Source of the DNA: Mycolicibacterium diernhoferi
Lineage (GTDB): Bacteria; Actinomycetota; Actinomycetes; Mycobacteriales; Mycobacteriaceae
Direction: 5' to 3'
DNA length: 64,000 bases
NCBI RefSeq assembly: GCF_019456655.1
Contig: NZ_CP080332.1
Coordinates: 868,001 to 932,000 of the forward strand
In this document: positions 45,976-54,547 of the stretch, piece by piece
Layout of the letters: every line of letters starts with the position of its first letter
How positions within the stretch are numbered: the first letter of the stretch is position 1
Notes under the pieces: generated by a model
Seen by the model: only the letters and a program-made list of their open reading frames with translations
The model's database searches: none
What the model was told of the DNA's origin: nothing
Program-made: the position numbers and the translations under genes

Positions 45976-46920
45976 ATGCCGAACGAAGCTCCGCACAGCG
46001 ATCTGTCCGTTGCGCGGCAGGCGTTCCGCGATGAACTCGTCGTCGCCGACCTGCTCATCCCGATGGGCATCGACGGGCTCTACGGTCGCAGCGGGACATT
46101 CGAGGCGATCGTCGACGATGTCGATGCGCTGGTGCGGCGGACCGGGTACCGGGTGCACGGCGAGGAACCGATGGTGCGCCGCTTCCCGCCCGTCTATCCA
46201 CGGGAAGCGTTCGAGCGGACCGATTACATTGCGTCGTTCCCGAATCTGACCGGGGCCGTGTCCACGTTCACCGGTGGGGACAAGCAACATCGGGCGCTGC
46301 TGGCCGATCGTGACGCCGGTCTGCCCTGGGACGGTCATCTCGCCGCCGCAGGCACCATGCTGGTGTCGGCGGCGTGTCACCCGGTGTATGCCACGCTGCC
46401 CGGCATCCTGCCGGACAACGGTGTACTGCTCGACATCTACGGATACTGCTTCCGGCACGAACCGGCGGTGGACCCGGCGCGCATGCAGGCGTTCCGGATG
46501 CACGAGTACGTGTTCGCGGGAGACGCCCAGCGCGCGCAGGAGCATCGGGATGCGTGGGTGGGGCACGGCCTGGCGGTGCTGGCCCACCTGGGGCTCAGCG
46601 CGGCGGCGATGCCCGCCAACGACCCGTTCTTCGGGCGGGTCGGGAAGATGCTGGCGACCAACCAGCGTGCGGACGAGCTGAAGACCGAACTCGTCGTCCG
46701 CTTGTACGGTGACCTCGATGACGGCACTGCGCTGGTGTCCGCAAACTGCCACCGCGACCATTTCGGGGAGACGTTCGGGTTGCGCACGGCCGACGGGGCG
46801 GTGGCGCACAGCGCCTGCGTCGGGTTCGGGATGGAGCGCATCGCTCTGGCGCTGTTGCGCACCCACGGCACCGATCCGGCGTGCTGGCCGGCCGACGTCC
46901 GGGCCGCACTGCACCGCTGA
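45976..46920 (+). CDS. Amino acid:[carrier protein] ligase (seryl-tRNA synthetase-like)
   Basis: This 314-residue protein is a class II aminoacyl-tRNA synthetase core without a tRNA-binding arm. It has the zinc ligands of the known family (Bradyrhizobium Bll0957 type): Cys134 (VSAACHPVY), Glu177 (FRMHEYVF) and Cys281 (HSACVGFGMERIAL). The conserved SANCHRDHFG is also present. The family loads Gly or Ala onto the pantetheine arm of a dedicated carrier protein rather than tRNA. ATG 45976 gives the usual length. The partner carrier gene is immediately divergent. Its presence in an EPS locus is unusual. Confidence 0.88.
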   Translation: MPNEAPHSDLSVARQAFRDELVVADLLIPMGIDGLYGRSGTFEAIVDDVDALVRRTGYRVHGEEPMVRRFPPVYPREAFERTDYIASFPNLTGAVSTFTGGDKQHRALLADRDAGLPWDGHLAAAGTMLVSAACHPVYATLPGILPDNGVLLDIYGYCFRHEPAVDPARMQAFRMHEYVFAGDAQRAQEHRDAWVGHGLAVLAHLGLSAAAMPANDPFFGRVGKMLATNQRADELKTELVVRLYGDLDDGTALVSANCHRDHFGETFGLRTADGAVAHSACVGFGMERIALALLRTHGTDPACWPADVRAALHR

Positions 46921-47232
46921 GCCGAAGGTCACAGTTTCATCACGGCGCCGCATCGGATCGGAGCCGGGCGGCAAACACCTCCCCGGGGAGCAATCCTGGG
47001 CAACGGTGACAGTGGCGACGTGAGTGGCAAACTCCGCGTCTGATCGCACATCTGGCAAACAGGTCCCTGCGTGTCGGCGGCTCATGTGCTGATGGGTGCG
47101 GACTGTGCAGGCCCGCGGTGTCCAGCGGAAGTCGCCGGAAAGATCGGTGAACCGCTCGCCGATCCGACATGATCGCAGACCCGGGCATGGGCCGCACCGC
47201 GTCGATGTCGTGGCACCTGGGAGAGGGTGGCA
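46921..47232. promoter_or_regulatory. Gene-free region with three GGCAAAC repeats
   Basis: This 312-bp region precedes the beta-propeller/beta-helix gene. It contains GGCAAAC at 46970-46976, 47026-47032 and 47054-47060, all in the same orientation. No gene is supported on either strand; long minus-strand frames here are GC-driven. Confidence 0.45.
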
Positions 47233-49995
47233 ATGATTGACGCGAGTCGGATCGGTCGGGTCGGCGGGCTGGCGGTGGCGCTGGGTATCGGGTCCGCGAT
47301 GGTCGGCGCACCGGCGATCGGATGGGCCGCGCCGGAAACCGGGCCGGCCACCGTGTCCTCGGAGTCCTCGTCGTCCGGTCCGGCCGAGCGGACGATGAGA
47401 CCGTTCACCGGTAAGGAGACTGCCGCCGGATGTGAGACCTGCCGCACGTCGGTGCGCAAGGCGCGACCTCCTGCGCCGCCGCGGCCGGCGGTCACGGAAC
47501 CCGACGACACCGCCGAACGGCACGACGACACGGACACCCTGCGCGAGCGCACCCGGACCGTCACCGAGAACGAGGATCCGGCAACGGAGCCCACGCCCAG
47601 CGTCACGGCGTCGACGGAGCCGGATCCGGGTTCGACTCCGCTACAACCGGTTCGGACGGCATCGGCGCGACCGGCCATCCTGGCAGGGTTGACCGAGGCG
47701 GTGTCGAACCTGTTCGGCCTGACCGCCCGGGCCGGTGCCGGTGGTGAGCTGCCCGCGGATTCCCCGGCGGACTGGGCACTGCTGGCCTGGGCCCGGCGAG
47801 GGGCCGTCACCGACCCGGACTCGACCCAGTTGACCAGTGTCGTCTCGGAGTCCACCGGTGCAGTGGGCAAGAAGGCGCTGGGCGTGGCGGTCTCGGACAC
47901 CAAGATCTACGTCGCCGACTCGGGCAGCAACACCGTGTCGGTGGTCGACCGGGCCACCGGCGCCGTGCGCACCATCCCGGTGATCGGCACCCCCCGCGCG
48001 GTGGTGATCAGCCCCGACGGTAGTCGCGCCTATGTCTCTGGCTACAAGGGTGTTTCGGTGATCGACACCGGCACCGACACGGTGTTGTCCAAGGTGGCGA
48101 TCAACGGCGGCCATTCCTACGGCATCGCCATCTCCGGCGACGGCCGGCGGCTGTACGTCAGCAATGCGGGCAACAACACGGTCTCCGTCATCGACGCGAC
48201 GCCGGCCGTTCCCACGGTGATCGCGACCGTCAAGGTCGGCTCCGCACCGCGCACCCTCGCGGTCTCCGCCGACGGCGCGAGCGTCTACGTCGCCAACTGG
48301 AATGCCAAGTCGGTCTCGGTCATCAGCACCGCGACCAACACCAACGTCGGCACCATCAAGGTGGGCGCCAACCCCTTCGGCGTTGCTGCCGGCGCCGACG
48401 GCATGGTGTACGTGGCCAACTACGGCAGCAACAGCGTCTCGGTCATCAACCCGGTGACCTCGGTGGTGACGGCGACGATCGCGGTCGGATCGCGGCCCCA
48501 GAGTGTGGCGGTGAGCGCCGATGGCACCGTGCTGTACGTGGCCGAGGGGCGTGACACCGTCAAGCTGATCGCCACCGCCACCCGGACGGTGCTCACCACC
48601 ATCGCCATCGACAAGGCGCCCGAGACCGATTGGCATCAGCTCGCGCTGAGCCCGGACGGTCGCCAACTCGTCGTCACCGACATGGCCGACAAACTGGTGC
48701 GGGTGTTGACCCTGGCCCGGCCCAACGGCGCCCCGGTCGCCGGAACGCCGACGGTCGGGCTGCCCGACCCGGACACCGGTGTGGTCACCGGGTCACTGAA
48801 CGTCACCGATCCCGACGGTGACGTGCTGACCTATACCGTCACCACACCCCCGCGCAGTGGAACCGTCGTCGTGGATGCCTCCGGCACATACACTTTCACG
48901 CCCGGATCGGTGACCGGGCCGATGACGTTCGCCGTCGCCGTCAGCGACGGCCGGCTTGCGACCGACACCACCGTGACGGTGCAGGCCGCGCCGCCGGTCG
49001 ACAGCACCGGCGCACTGCAGGCGATGTTCGACAATCTCAGGCCCGGCGACACCCTCACCCTGGAGGCCAGGACCTACCGCTACACCGGGGTGCTCTATGT
49101 CCGGGTGCCGGGGGTGACCGTCAACGGCAACGGCGCCACCCTGGCCGCGACCGACGATCTCACCGCGCAGCTGCAGATCCTCGCCGACGGTGTCACGGTG
49201 CACGATCTGACGATGTCCTCCCCGCTGATCGAGTCCCGCTCGCCGATCTCCACCATCTACATCGCCTCCGATCACGTCACGATCCGGGATGTCACCATCG
49301 ACGGATCCGCCGGGGCGGGCGTATACCTCACCGGCGCAGGATATTTCGAGCTCGACAACGTGCGTGTCATCCGATCCCTGGCGGACGGTATCCATATGAC
49401 CAACGGCTCCCACGACGGGGTGGTCAACAACGCCTACACCGAATGGACCGGAGATGACGGCATCGCGGTGGTCTCCTACCGCAGTGACGGTGTGGTCTCG
49501 AAGAACATCGTGATCAACAACCCCGTGGTGAACGGAACCACCTGGGGCCGTGGGGTCACCGTGGTCGGCGGGGAGAACATCACCTACCACAATGTGACGA
49601 TCGCGAACACCGATGCCGCCGGCGTGTACATCGCCACCGAACCGAGCTACGACACCTATTCGGTGGCCGAGGTGCAGATACTGGGCGGCACGCTGGTCAA
49701 CTGCAACACCAACCCCGAGGTGGTGCACGGCGGGGTACTGCTGTGGGCGGGGAATCCGGACACATCGATCTCCGACGTGCGGATCGCGGGCCTGACCGTC
49801 AGTGACACCCCGGGCAGTGCCACCTGGATCCTCGGTCTGATCAAGGAGAACGGCGCGACCCTGCACCACATCGCGTTGGACACCATCACGCTGCACCAGA
49901 GTCTGTCGATGATGCCGAGCTACACCAACGCGCCATCGGGGGACTACTCGTTGAATCAGGTGCTGCTGAACGGGATCGGGCTGCAGGTGCTGTGA
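47233..49995 (+). CDS. Secreted YVTN-propeller, VCBS and parallel beta-helix protein, EPS locus
   Basis: This 920-residue protein has a signal peptide (about 1-33, ending GWAA), a Pro/Glu/Thr-rich linker with one CETC pair (to ~200), a seven-bladed YVTN-type propeller (about 205-500; repeated VYVAN..SNSVSVI), one VCBS-type domain (about 505-595) and a C-terminal right-handed beta-helix (about 600-920; GDTLTLEARTYRYTG, AGVYLTGAG). Beta-helices of this type are common in polysaccharide lyases and epimerases, but no catalytic set can be assigned. ATG 47233 has GGAGAGG upstream; GTG 47227 is possible. No C-terminal sorting signal is seen. Context suggests a polymer-modifying or polymer-binding role. 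Confidence 0.8.
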   Translation: MIDASRIGRVGGLAVALGIGSAMVGAPAIGWAAPETGPATVSSESSSSGPAERTMRPFTGKETAAGCETCRTSVRKARPPAPPRPAVTEPDDTAERHDDTDTLRERTRTVTENEDPATEPTPSVTASTEPDPGSTPLQPVRTASARPAILAGLTEAVSNLFGLTARAGAGGELPADSPADWALLAWARRGAVTDPDSTQLTSVVSESTGAVGKKALGVAVSDTKIYVADSGSNTVSVVDRATGAVRTIPVIGTPRAVVISPDGSRAYVSGYKGVSVIDTGTDTVLSKVAINGGHSYGIAISGDGRRLYVSNAGNNTVSVIDATPAVPTVIATVKVGSAPRTLAVSADGASVYVANWNAKSVSVISTATNTNVGTIKVGANPFGVAAGADGMVYVANYGSNSVSVINPVTSVVTATIAVGSRPQSVAVSADGTVLYVAEGRDTVKLIATATRTVLTTIAIDKAPETDWHQLALSPDGRQLVVTDMADKLVRVLTLARPNGAPVAGTPTVGLPDPDTGVVTGSLNVTDPDGDVLTYTVTTPPRSGTVVVDASGTYTFTPGSVTGPMTFAVAVSDGRLATDTTVTVQAAPPVDSTGALQAMFDNLRPGDTLTLEARTYRYTGVLYVRVPGVTVNGNGATLAATDDLTAQLQILADGVTVHDLTMSSPLIESRSPISTIYIASDHVTIRDVTIDGSAGAGVYLTGAGYFELDNVRVIRSLADGIHMTNGSHDGVVNNAYTEWTGDDGIAVVSYRSDGVVSKNIVINNPVVNGTTWGRGVTVVGGENITYHNVTIANTDAAGVYIATEPSYDTYSVAEVQILGGTLVNCNTNPEVVHGGVLLWAGNPDTSISDVRIAGLTVSDTPGSATWILGLIKENGATLHHIALDTITLHQSLSMMPSYTNAPSGDYSLNQVLLNGIGLQVL

Positions 49996-50002
49996 CGCAA
50001 GC

Positions 50003-51565
50003 TCAGTAGGCGCCGCTGCCTCTGAGGACGGTGGTCACCGTCTTGGCGATGATCACCATGTCCTGCATCAGTGACCAGTTCTCGACGTAGGACAGATCCA
50101 GTCGGACGGCGTCCTCGACCTCCAGGTCCGAACGTCCACTGACCTGCCACAGGCCGGTGAGGCCGGGCTTGACGGTGAGCCGGCGGCCCACCAGATCGTC
50201 ATAGGAATCCACCTCGCGGCGCACCTGCGGCCGCGGGCCGACCACGCTCATGTCACCGCGCAGCACATCGAAGAACTGCGGCAGTTCGTCGATGCTGTAC
50301 TTGCGCAGGAACTTTCCGGCCCGAGTAACCCGCGGATCGTCTTTGAGCTTGAAATACAGGCTGTTGCCGCTGTGCTTGACGATCAGATCGGCGACCTGCG
50401 CATCCGCGCCGGTGACCATGCTGCGGAACTTGGTCATCTGGAATTCGGTGCCGTCGATACCGATGCGCTCCGACCGGTAGAAGACGGGCCCGGGGCCGGA
50501 CCGCTTCACGGCGATCGCGGCGGCGATCAGCACCGGGGAGACCAGCAGTAGTGCGGTGGTCGCGAAGATGATGTCGAAGGTGCGCTTGAGCAATGAATTG
50601 GCGCGGCTGTACTGGGGCTTGGTGACCTCCAGCATGGCCATCCCGGCCACCGGGCTGCTGACCAGGCGCTGGTTCGCGACGTCGATGAGGCCGGGAGCGA
50701 TCATCAGGTCGACGCCGACCTCGTCGAGTTCCCACATCAGCCGGCGGATCTCGACGGGGCGCAGATGATCGGTGGCCGCCAGAGCCACGGTCTCGGCGCC
50801 GGTGCACGCGACGGCGTCCAGGATGGCCTGATCCATGCCGACGATGGGCACGGTCGTGCCGTTGATCGACATCGACGCGTTCGTCGACGTGGGGCCGGCC
50901 GGGGTGCAGACGCCGGCGATGCGATAGCCCGCCCACGGATCCTTGCCGAACTCGGTGGCGATGTCGCGGGCTGCGGCCTCGGTCCCGACGATCAGCAGCG
51001 GGGCCTGATCCAGGCCCTGGCGGCGCCGGCGGGCGGATGCCCGTCGCCACAGCCACCGGTTGATCATCAGGCCCGCCAGTCCCAGCGGCAGCACGATGCC
51101 CAGGAAGCGGGCCGAGATGTCGATGGACAGCAGCAGCGACAGTGCGGCGAACAACCCGAAGACCTGCAGGGTGGCCAGGCCGAGCACCACGTAGTCGTCG
51201 GCGCCGCGGCCGGTGTTCCGTGGTGACCAGCTGCCCACCGCGAGGAAGGTGGTCCAGATCAGCATCAGGGTCACCGACAGCCAGACGCAGCTGACCTCGC
51301 CGAGGCCGGTGGCGCCGAGGCTGAACCGGGCCGAGGTTCCGCCGAACATCAGAATGTGCCCGAAAATGGTGGAGCAGCAAATAATGACTAGATCGCTGAC
51401 GATTATCGCCCTGAATGCCCTGCGGCGGCGCTGTTCCTTGGGGGAGAGGCTTCGGTGGCCGGTGGCCCCGGGTTCCCCTTGTGCAGCTTTGGCCGGCGCA
51501 CCAGCGATCCCTGTGAACTGCTGCAATGCTGAATTCCGGGGCTTACTCAGGTCGATCGACGTCAT
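50003..51565 (-). CDS. Polyprenyl-phosphate sugar-1-phosphate transferase (WbaP/CpsE type)
   Basis: This 520-residue protein starts EPS synthesis by moving a sugar-1-phosphate to polyprenyl phosphate. Four N-terminal membrane segments (about 52-170), a Rossmann-like CoA-binding domain (about 185-310) and a further membrane-associated helix precede the catalytic PGT domain (about 325-520). The latter has KRTFDIIFA, KFRSM, KYSIDELPQFFDVLRGDMSVVGPRP and the final LDLSYVENWSL. ATG 51565 is used. The gene faces the beta-helix gene. It is the clearest marker that the locus makes a lipid-linked polysaccharide. Confidence 0.94.
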   Translation of the reverse strand: MTSIDLSKPRNSALQQFTGIAGAPAKAAQGEPGATGHRSLSPKEQRRRRAFRAIIVSDLVIICCSTIFGHILMFGGTSARFSLGATGLGEVSCVWLSVTLMLIWTTFLAVGSWSPRNTGRGADDYVVLGLATLQVFGLFAALSLLLSIDISARFLGIVLPLGLAGLMINRWLWRRASARRRRQGLDQAPLLIVGTEAAARDIATEFGKDPWAGYRIAGVCTPAGPTSTNASMSINGTTVPIVGMDQAILDAVACTGAETVALAATDHLRPVEIRRLMWELDEVGVDLMIAPGLIDVANQRLVSSPVAGMAMLEVTKPQYSRANSLLKRTFDIIFATTALLLVSPVLIAAAIAVKRSGPGPVFYRSERIGIDGTEFQMTKFRSMVTGADAQVADLIVKHSGNSLYFKLKDDPRVTRAGKFLRKYSIDELPQFFDVLRGDMSVVGPRPQVRREVDSYDDLVGRRLTVKPGLTGLWQVSGRSDLEVEDAVRLDLSYVENWSLMQDMVIIAKTVTTVLRGSGAY

Positions 51566-51703
51566 CGCGTATTACCTGTCTCGGTGTGCAGAATCCCTGG
51601 TGAATACCCTGCGATATCAAGGGACTTTAGCGAGGGTGGGCTATCGGCACAACCAGGGCATCTGTGACACCGACCACGCCAAACTAATTAACTAGCGGGG
51701 CAA

Positions 51704-51710
51704 TAGCAAA
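51704..51710 (-). promoter_or_regulatory. TTTGCTA motif upstream of the sugar transferase gene
   Basis: TTTGCTA on the minus strand lies in an AT-rich stretch (51685-51740) 139 bp before the sugar transferase start, in the same orientation relative to the gene as the other copies in the locus. Confidence 0.4.
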
Positions 51711-51743
51711 GCTAACAATGTTAGGTAATGAATATGCAAAGAA

Positions 51744-51770
51744 ATCCCGGAGCCTTGCCGGCTCCGGGAT
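51744..51770 (-). terminator. Rho-independent-type terminator of the Rv0495c homologue
   Basis: A perfect 11-bp stem (ATCCCGGAGCC with GGCTCCGGGAT) has a 5-nt loop. On the minus strand it is followed by TTTCTTTGC. It begins 15 bp after the gene's stop codon. Confidence 0.75.
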
Positions 51771-51784
51771 CTCGAAGGGTTCGA

Positions 51785-52573
51785 CTACTCCGCGGCGCGG
51801 GTGGCGGGGTGCACGGCGATCAAGCCGAGTTGCCCGCGTCGCTTACACATCGCGGCCAGTTCCGCGTACGCCTTGTCGCCGAGCAGCTCGGTGAGCTCGG
51901 GCCGGTAGGACTGCCACACCGGGCGCTCGCCGACGTGGGCGGCGGGATCCCCGGTGCAGTACCAGTGCAGGTCCGCTCCGCCTTCGCCCCATCCGCGCCG
52001 GTCGTACTCGGTGATCACCGTCTTGAGCACCTCGGAACCGTCCGGGCGGGTCACCCAGTCCTGGGTTCGCCGGATCGGCAGTTGCCAGCAGACCTCGGGT
52101 TTCATGGTCAGCGGCTCCACGCCCAGCTTGAGCGCCTTCGAGTGCAGCGCGCACCCGATGCCGCCGGCGAAACCGGGCCGGTTCAGGAAGATGCAGGCGC
52201 CCTTGTACTTGCGGGTCCGCAGGTTGGGCTTGCCGTCGTACTCGTCCTGCTCCAGGTAGCCCTTCCGGCCCAGGCCCTTCTCCCGGTACTGCCAGTCCTC
52301 GGCGGTCAGCTTCTCGACCGCGGCGTCGAGCATGGCGCGGTCGTCGTCATCGGAGAGGAACGCACCGTGCGAGCAGCATCCGTCGTCGGGGCGGCCGACC
52401 ACCGTGCCCTGGCAGGCGGGGGTGCCGAAAACGCATGTCCACCTGGATAGCAGCCACGTCATGTCGGCCTTGATCAGATGGTTGGGATTCTCGGGGTCGT
52501 AGAACTCGACCCATTCCCGGGCGAAGTCCAGTTCGACTTCGCCACCGATGCCTCCGACGGGTGATGTCCTCAC
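51785..52573 (-). CDS. Conserved Cys-rich protein (Rv0495c-like)
   Basis: This 262-residue protein has conserved cysteines in [39 protein letters not shown] and LHWYC, a pattern that suggests metal or Fe-S binding, as in YkgJ/DUF3109-like proteins. GTG 52573 has TACCGT 8 nt upstream on the minus strand, so I take it as leaderless. The long frame to 53347 overlaps ppx1 and is not real. It is divergent from ppx1, with promoters 8 bp apart. The function is unknown. Confidence 0.8.
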   Translation of the reverse strand: MRTSPVGGIGGEVELDFAREWVEFYDPENPNHLIKADMTWLLSRWTCVFGTPACQGTVVGRPDDGCCSHGAFLSDDDDRAMLDAAVEKLTAEDWQYREKGLGRKGYLEQDEYDGKPNLRTRKYKGACIFLNRPGFAGGIGCALHSKALKLGVEPLTMKPEVCWQLPIRRTQDWVTRPDGSEVLKTVITEYDRRGWGEGGADLHWYCTGDPAAHVGERPVWQSYRPELTELLGDKAYAELAAMCKRRGQLGLIAVHPATRAAE

Positions 52574-52581
52574 AGTTGTCA

Positions 52582-52600
52582 ACGGTAAACCCACTAACCT
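52582..52600. promoter_or_regulatory. Divergent -10 boxes for the Rv0495c homologue and ppx1
   Basis: TACCGT on the minus strand (52582-52587) is 8 nt before GTG 52573. TAACCT on the plus strand (52595-52600) is 7 nt before GTG 52608. Both genes appear leaderless. Confidence 0.55.
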
Positions 52601-52607
52601 TGGTCGC

Positions 52608-53588
52608 GTGCGATTGGGCGTGCTGGATGTGGGCAGCAATACGGTGCATCTGTTGGTGGTCGACGCCCGTCGCGGCGGCCACCCCACGCCGATGAGTTCC
52701 ACCAAGGCTGCGCTGCGCCTCGCCGAGGCGATCGACAGCTCCGGCAAGCTCACCCGCCGGGGCGCGGACAAACTGGTCGAGACCGTCGACGAGTTCGCCA
52801 AGATCGCGACCAGTTCGGGCTGTTCGGAACTGATGGCCTTTGCCACCTCGGCCGTGCGGGACGCCACCAACTCCGAGGCGGTGCTGGCCCGGGTGCAGGC
52901 CGAGGCCGGGGTCGGGCTGCAGGTTCTCAGCGGGGTCGACGAATCCCGGCTGACCTTCCTCGCGGTGCGCCGCTGGTACGGCTGGAGCGCCGGCCGGATC
53001 ATCAACATCGACATCGGTGGCGGGTCACTGGAACTGTCCAGCGGTGTCGACGAGGAGCCCGAGGTGGCGATGTCGTTGCCGCTCGGCGCCGGGCGGATGA
53101 CCAGGGAATGGCTGGGCGAGGACCCGCCGGGACGACGTCGGGTCGCCATGCTGCGGGACTGGCTGGCCACCGAGCTGTCCGAGGCCGGTTCGGTGATGCA
53201 GAGCGCGGGCACCCCGGACCTGGCGGTGGCCACTTCGAAGACCTTCCGTTCGCTGGCCCGGCTGACCGGGGCGGCGCCCTCGGGGGCCGGGGCGCGGGTG
53301 AAACGCGAGCTCACCGCCACCGGTTTGCGGCAGTTGATCGCGTTCATCTCTAGGATGACTACGGCCGACAGAGCAGAACTGGAAGGGGTGAGTGCCGAAC
53401 GGGCGCCACAAATCGTGGCGGGCGCATTGGTAGCTGAGGCGAGTATGCGGGCTTTGGGTCTCGAAACGGTTCAGATCTGTCCCTGGGCGTTGCGCGAAGG
53501 TCTGATCCTGCGGAAACTCGACAGTGAAGCCGACGGGACCGCCCTGGTCGAGACCACCCCAGCAACTCCCGAGGGCAACACACGATGA
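52608..53588 (+). CDS. ppx1: Exopolyphosphatase/guanosine pentaphosphatase (Ppx1)
   Basis: This 326-residue enzyme of the Ppx/GppA family removes terminal phosphate from short-chain polyphosphate. The ASKHA-fold motifs are [14 protein letters not shown] at the N-terminus and [12 protein letters not shown] near 140. GTG 52608 is set by the -10 box 7 nt upstream. Length fits the short mycobacterial Ppx1. The stop overlaps the next start (ATGA). With the PPK2 gene at 17125 and senX3-regX3, the window holds several phosphate-related genes. Confidence 0.94.
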   Translation: MRLGVLDVGSNTVHLLVVDARRGGHPTPMSSTKAALRLAEAIDSSGKLTRRGADKLVETVDEFAKIATSSGCSELMAFATSAVRDATNSEAVLARVQAEAGVGLQVLSGVDESRLTFLAVRRWYGWSAGRIINIDIGGGSLELSSGVDEEPEVAMSLPLGAGRMTREWLGEDPPGRRRVAMLRDWLATELSEAGSVMQSAGTPDLAVATSKTFRSLARLTGAAPSGAGARVKRELTATGLRQLIAFISRMTTADRAELEGVSAERAPQIVAGALVAEASMRALGLETVQICPWALREGLILRKLDSEADGTALVETTPATPEGNTR

Positions 53589-54547
53589 CAGAACCAAGCG
53601 ATAACACCGCTACCCGTCCGATATCCGTCGCAGAACTGCTCGCCAAGAACGGCAACATCGGGGCTCCGGCTCCCGGCGGCCGGCGCAGGCGTCGCCGTGG
53701 CAACGCGGATGCCGTCACCGTCGCCGAACTGACCGGGGAGATCCCGATCATCAGGCTCGACGAGGCCTCCGAGCCGGTCGTGGCGGAGCCGCCGACGGCC
53801 GCGGAGACCCCGGTCGACGAGCCGGCCGGCCAAGAACTCGAAGAACCCCAGGCGGCAACACCCGAGGCCGAGCCCGAAGCCGAGGAGCCCGAAGCCGAGG
53901 CGTCCGAAGCGGAAGCAGCGGACACCGTCGAGGCCGCTGCCGTCGAGGCCGCTACCGACGAGGTCGCGCCGGTGGAGGCCACCCCGCGCCGGCATGCGCA
54001 CCTGCTGAAGAAGCAGCACGCACCGCATCCCCCGTCCGGCGGCGCCGAGGAGATGACCTTCGACCCGCTGCTCGACGACCTGGACGAAGACGAGGCCGCC
54101 GAGGACGAGGGCGACACCGTCAAGACCCGGCCGTCGTATCTGAAGTCGCCGGCCGACACGCTGTTCGGCGGGGATTCGGTCGCCGACGACGCCGCCCGGC
54201 GCGATCTCGGGGACACCCAGAAGGTGGCGATCGATGTCGACGAGCCGCTGGATGAGGCCGGTGCATCCGATCACGAATCGGAACAGTCGCCGTTCCTGCG
54301 CGGGTTCTGGATCGTTGTGCAGAGCGTGCTGGCCGTCGCGCTGGGTGCGGGCCTGTTCATCGCCTTCGATCAGCTGTGGAAGTGGAACAACATCGTGGCG
54401 CTCGCGCTGTCGGTGCTGGTGATCCTCGGCCTGGTGGTGGGTGTGCGGGTGGTTCGTAAGACCGAAGACATCGCCAGCACGCTCATCGCGGTGGCAGTTG
54501 GCGCGATGGTGACGCTCGGACCTCTGGCGCTGCTGCAGTCCACCTAG
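53585..54547 (+). CDS. Acidic membrane protein (Rv0497-like)
   Basis: This 320-residue protein has a cytoplasmic N-terminal half rich in Glu, Ala and Pro (about 60-135) with a basic patch RRRRRR near residue 33. Three hydrophobic segments lie at about 240-262, 268-288 and 296-318. ATG 53585 overlaps the ppx1 stop and the TAG overlaps the next GTG (TAGTG), so ppx1, this gene and the isomerase gene are coupled. The function is unknown. Confidence 0.83.
   Translation: MTEPSDNTATRPISVAELLAKNGNIGAPAPGGRRRRRRGNADAVTVAELTGEIPIIRLDEASEPVVAEPPTAAETPVDEPAGQELEEPQAATPEAEPEAEEPEAEASEAEAADTVEAAAVEAATDEVAPVEATPRRHAHLLKKQHAPHPPSGGAEEMTFDPLLDDLDEDEAAEDEGDTVKTRPSYLKSPADTLFGGDSVADDAARRDLGDTQKVAIDVDEPLDEAGASDHESEQSPFLRGFWIVVQSVLAVALGAGLFIAFDQLWKWNNIVALALSVLVILGLVVGVRVVRKTEDIASTLIAVAVGAMVTLGPLALLQST

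Noticed and set aside
45658..47523. 621-codon open frame on the minus strand covering the ligase gene
   Set aside because: Only its last 80 codons, the carrier protein, have a recognisable domain and a fitting promoter. The rest is the complement of the ligase gene and intergenic DNA, open because of high GC.
49900..49995. PEP-CTERM or LPXTG sorting signal on the beta-helix protein
   Set aside because: The C-terminus has no such motif, no hydrophobic helix and no basic tail.
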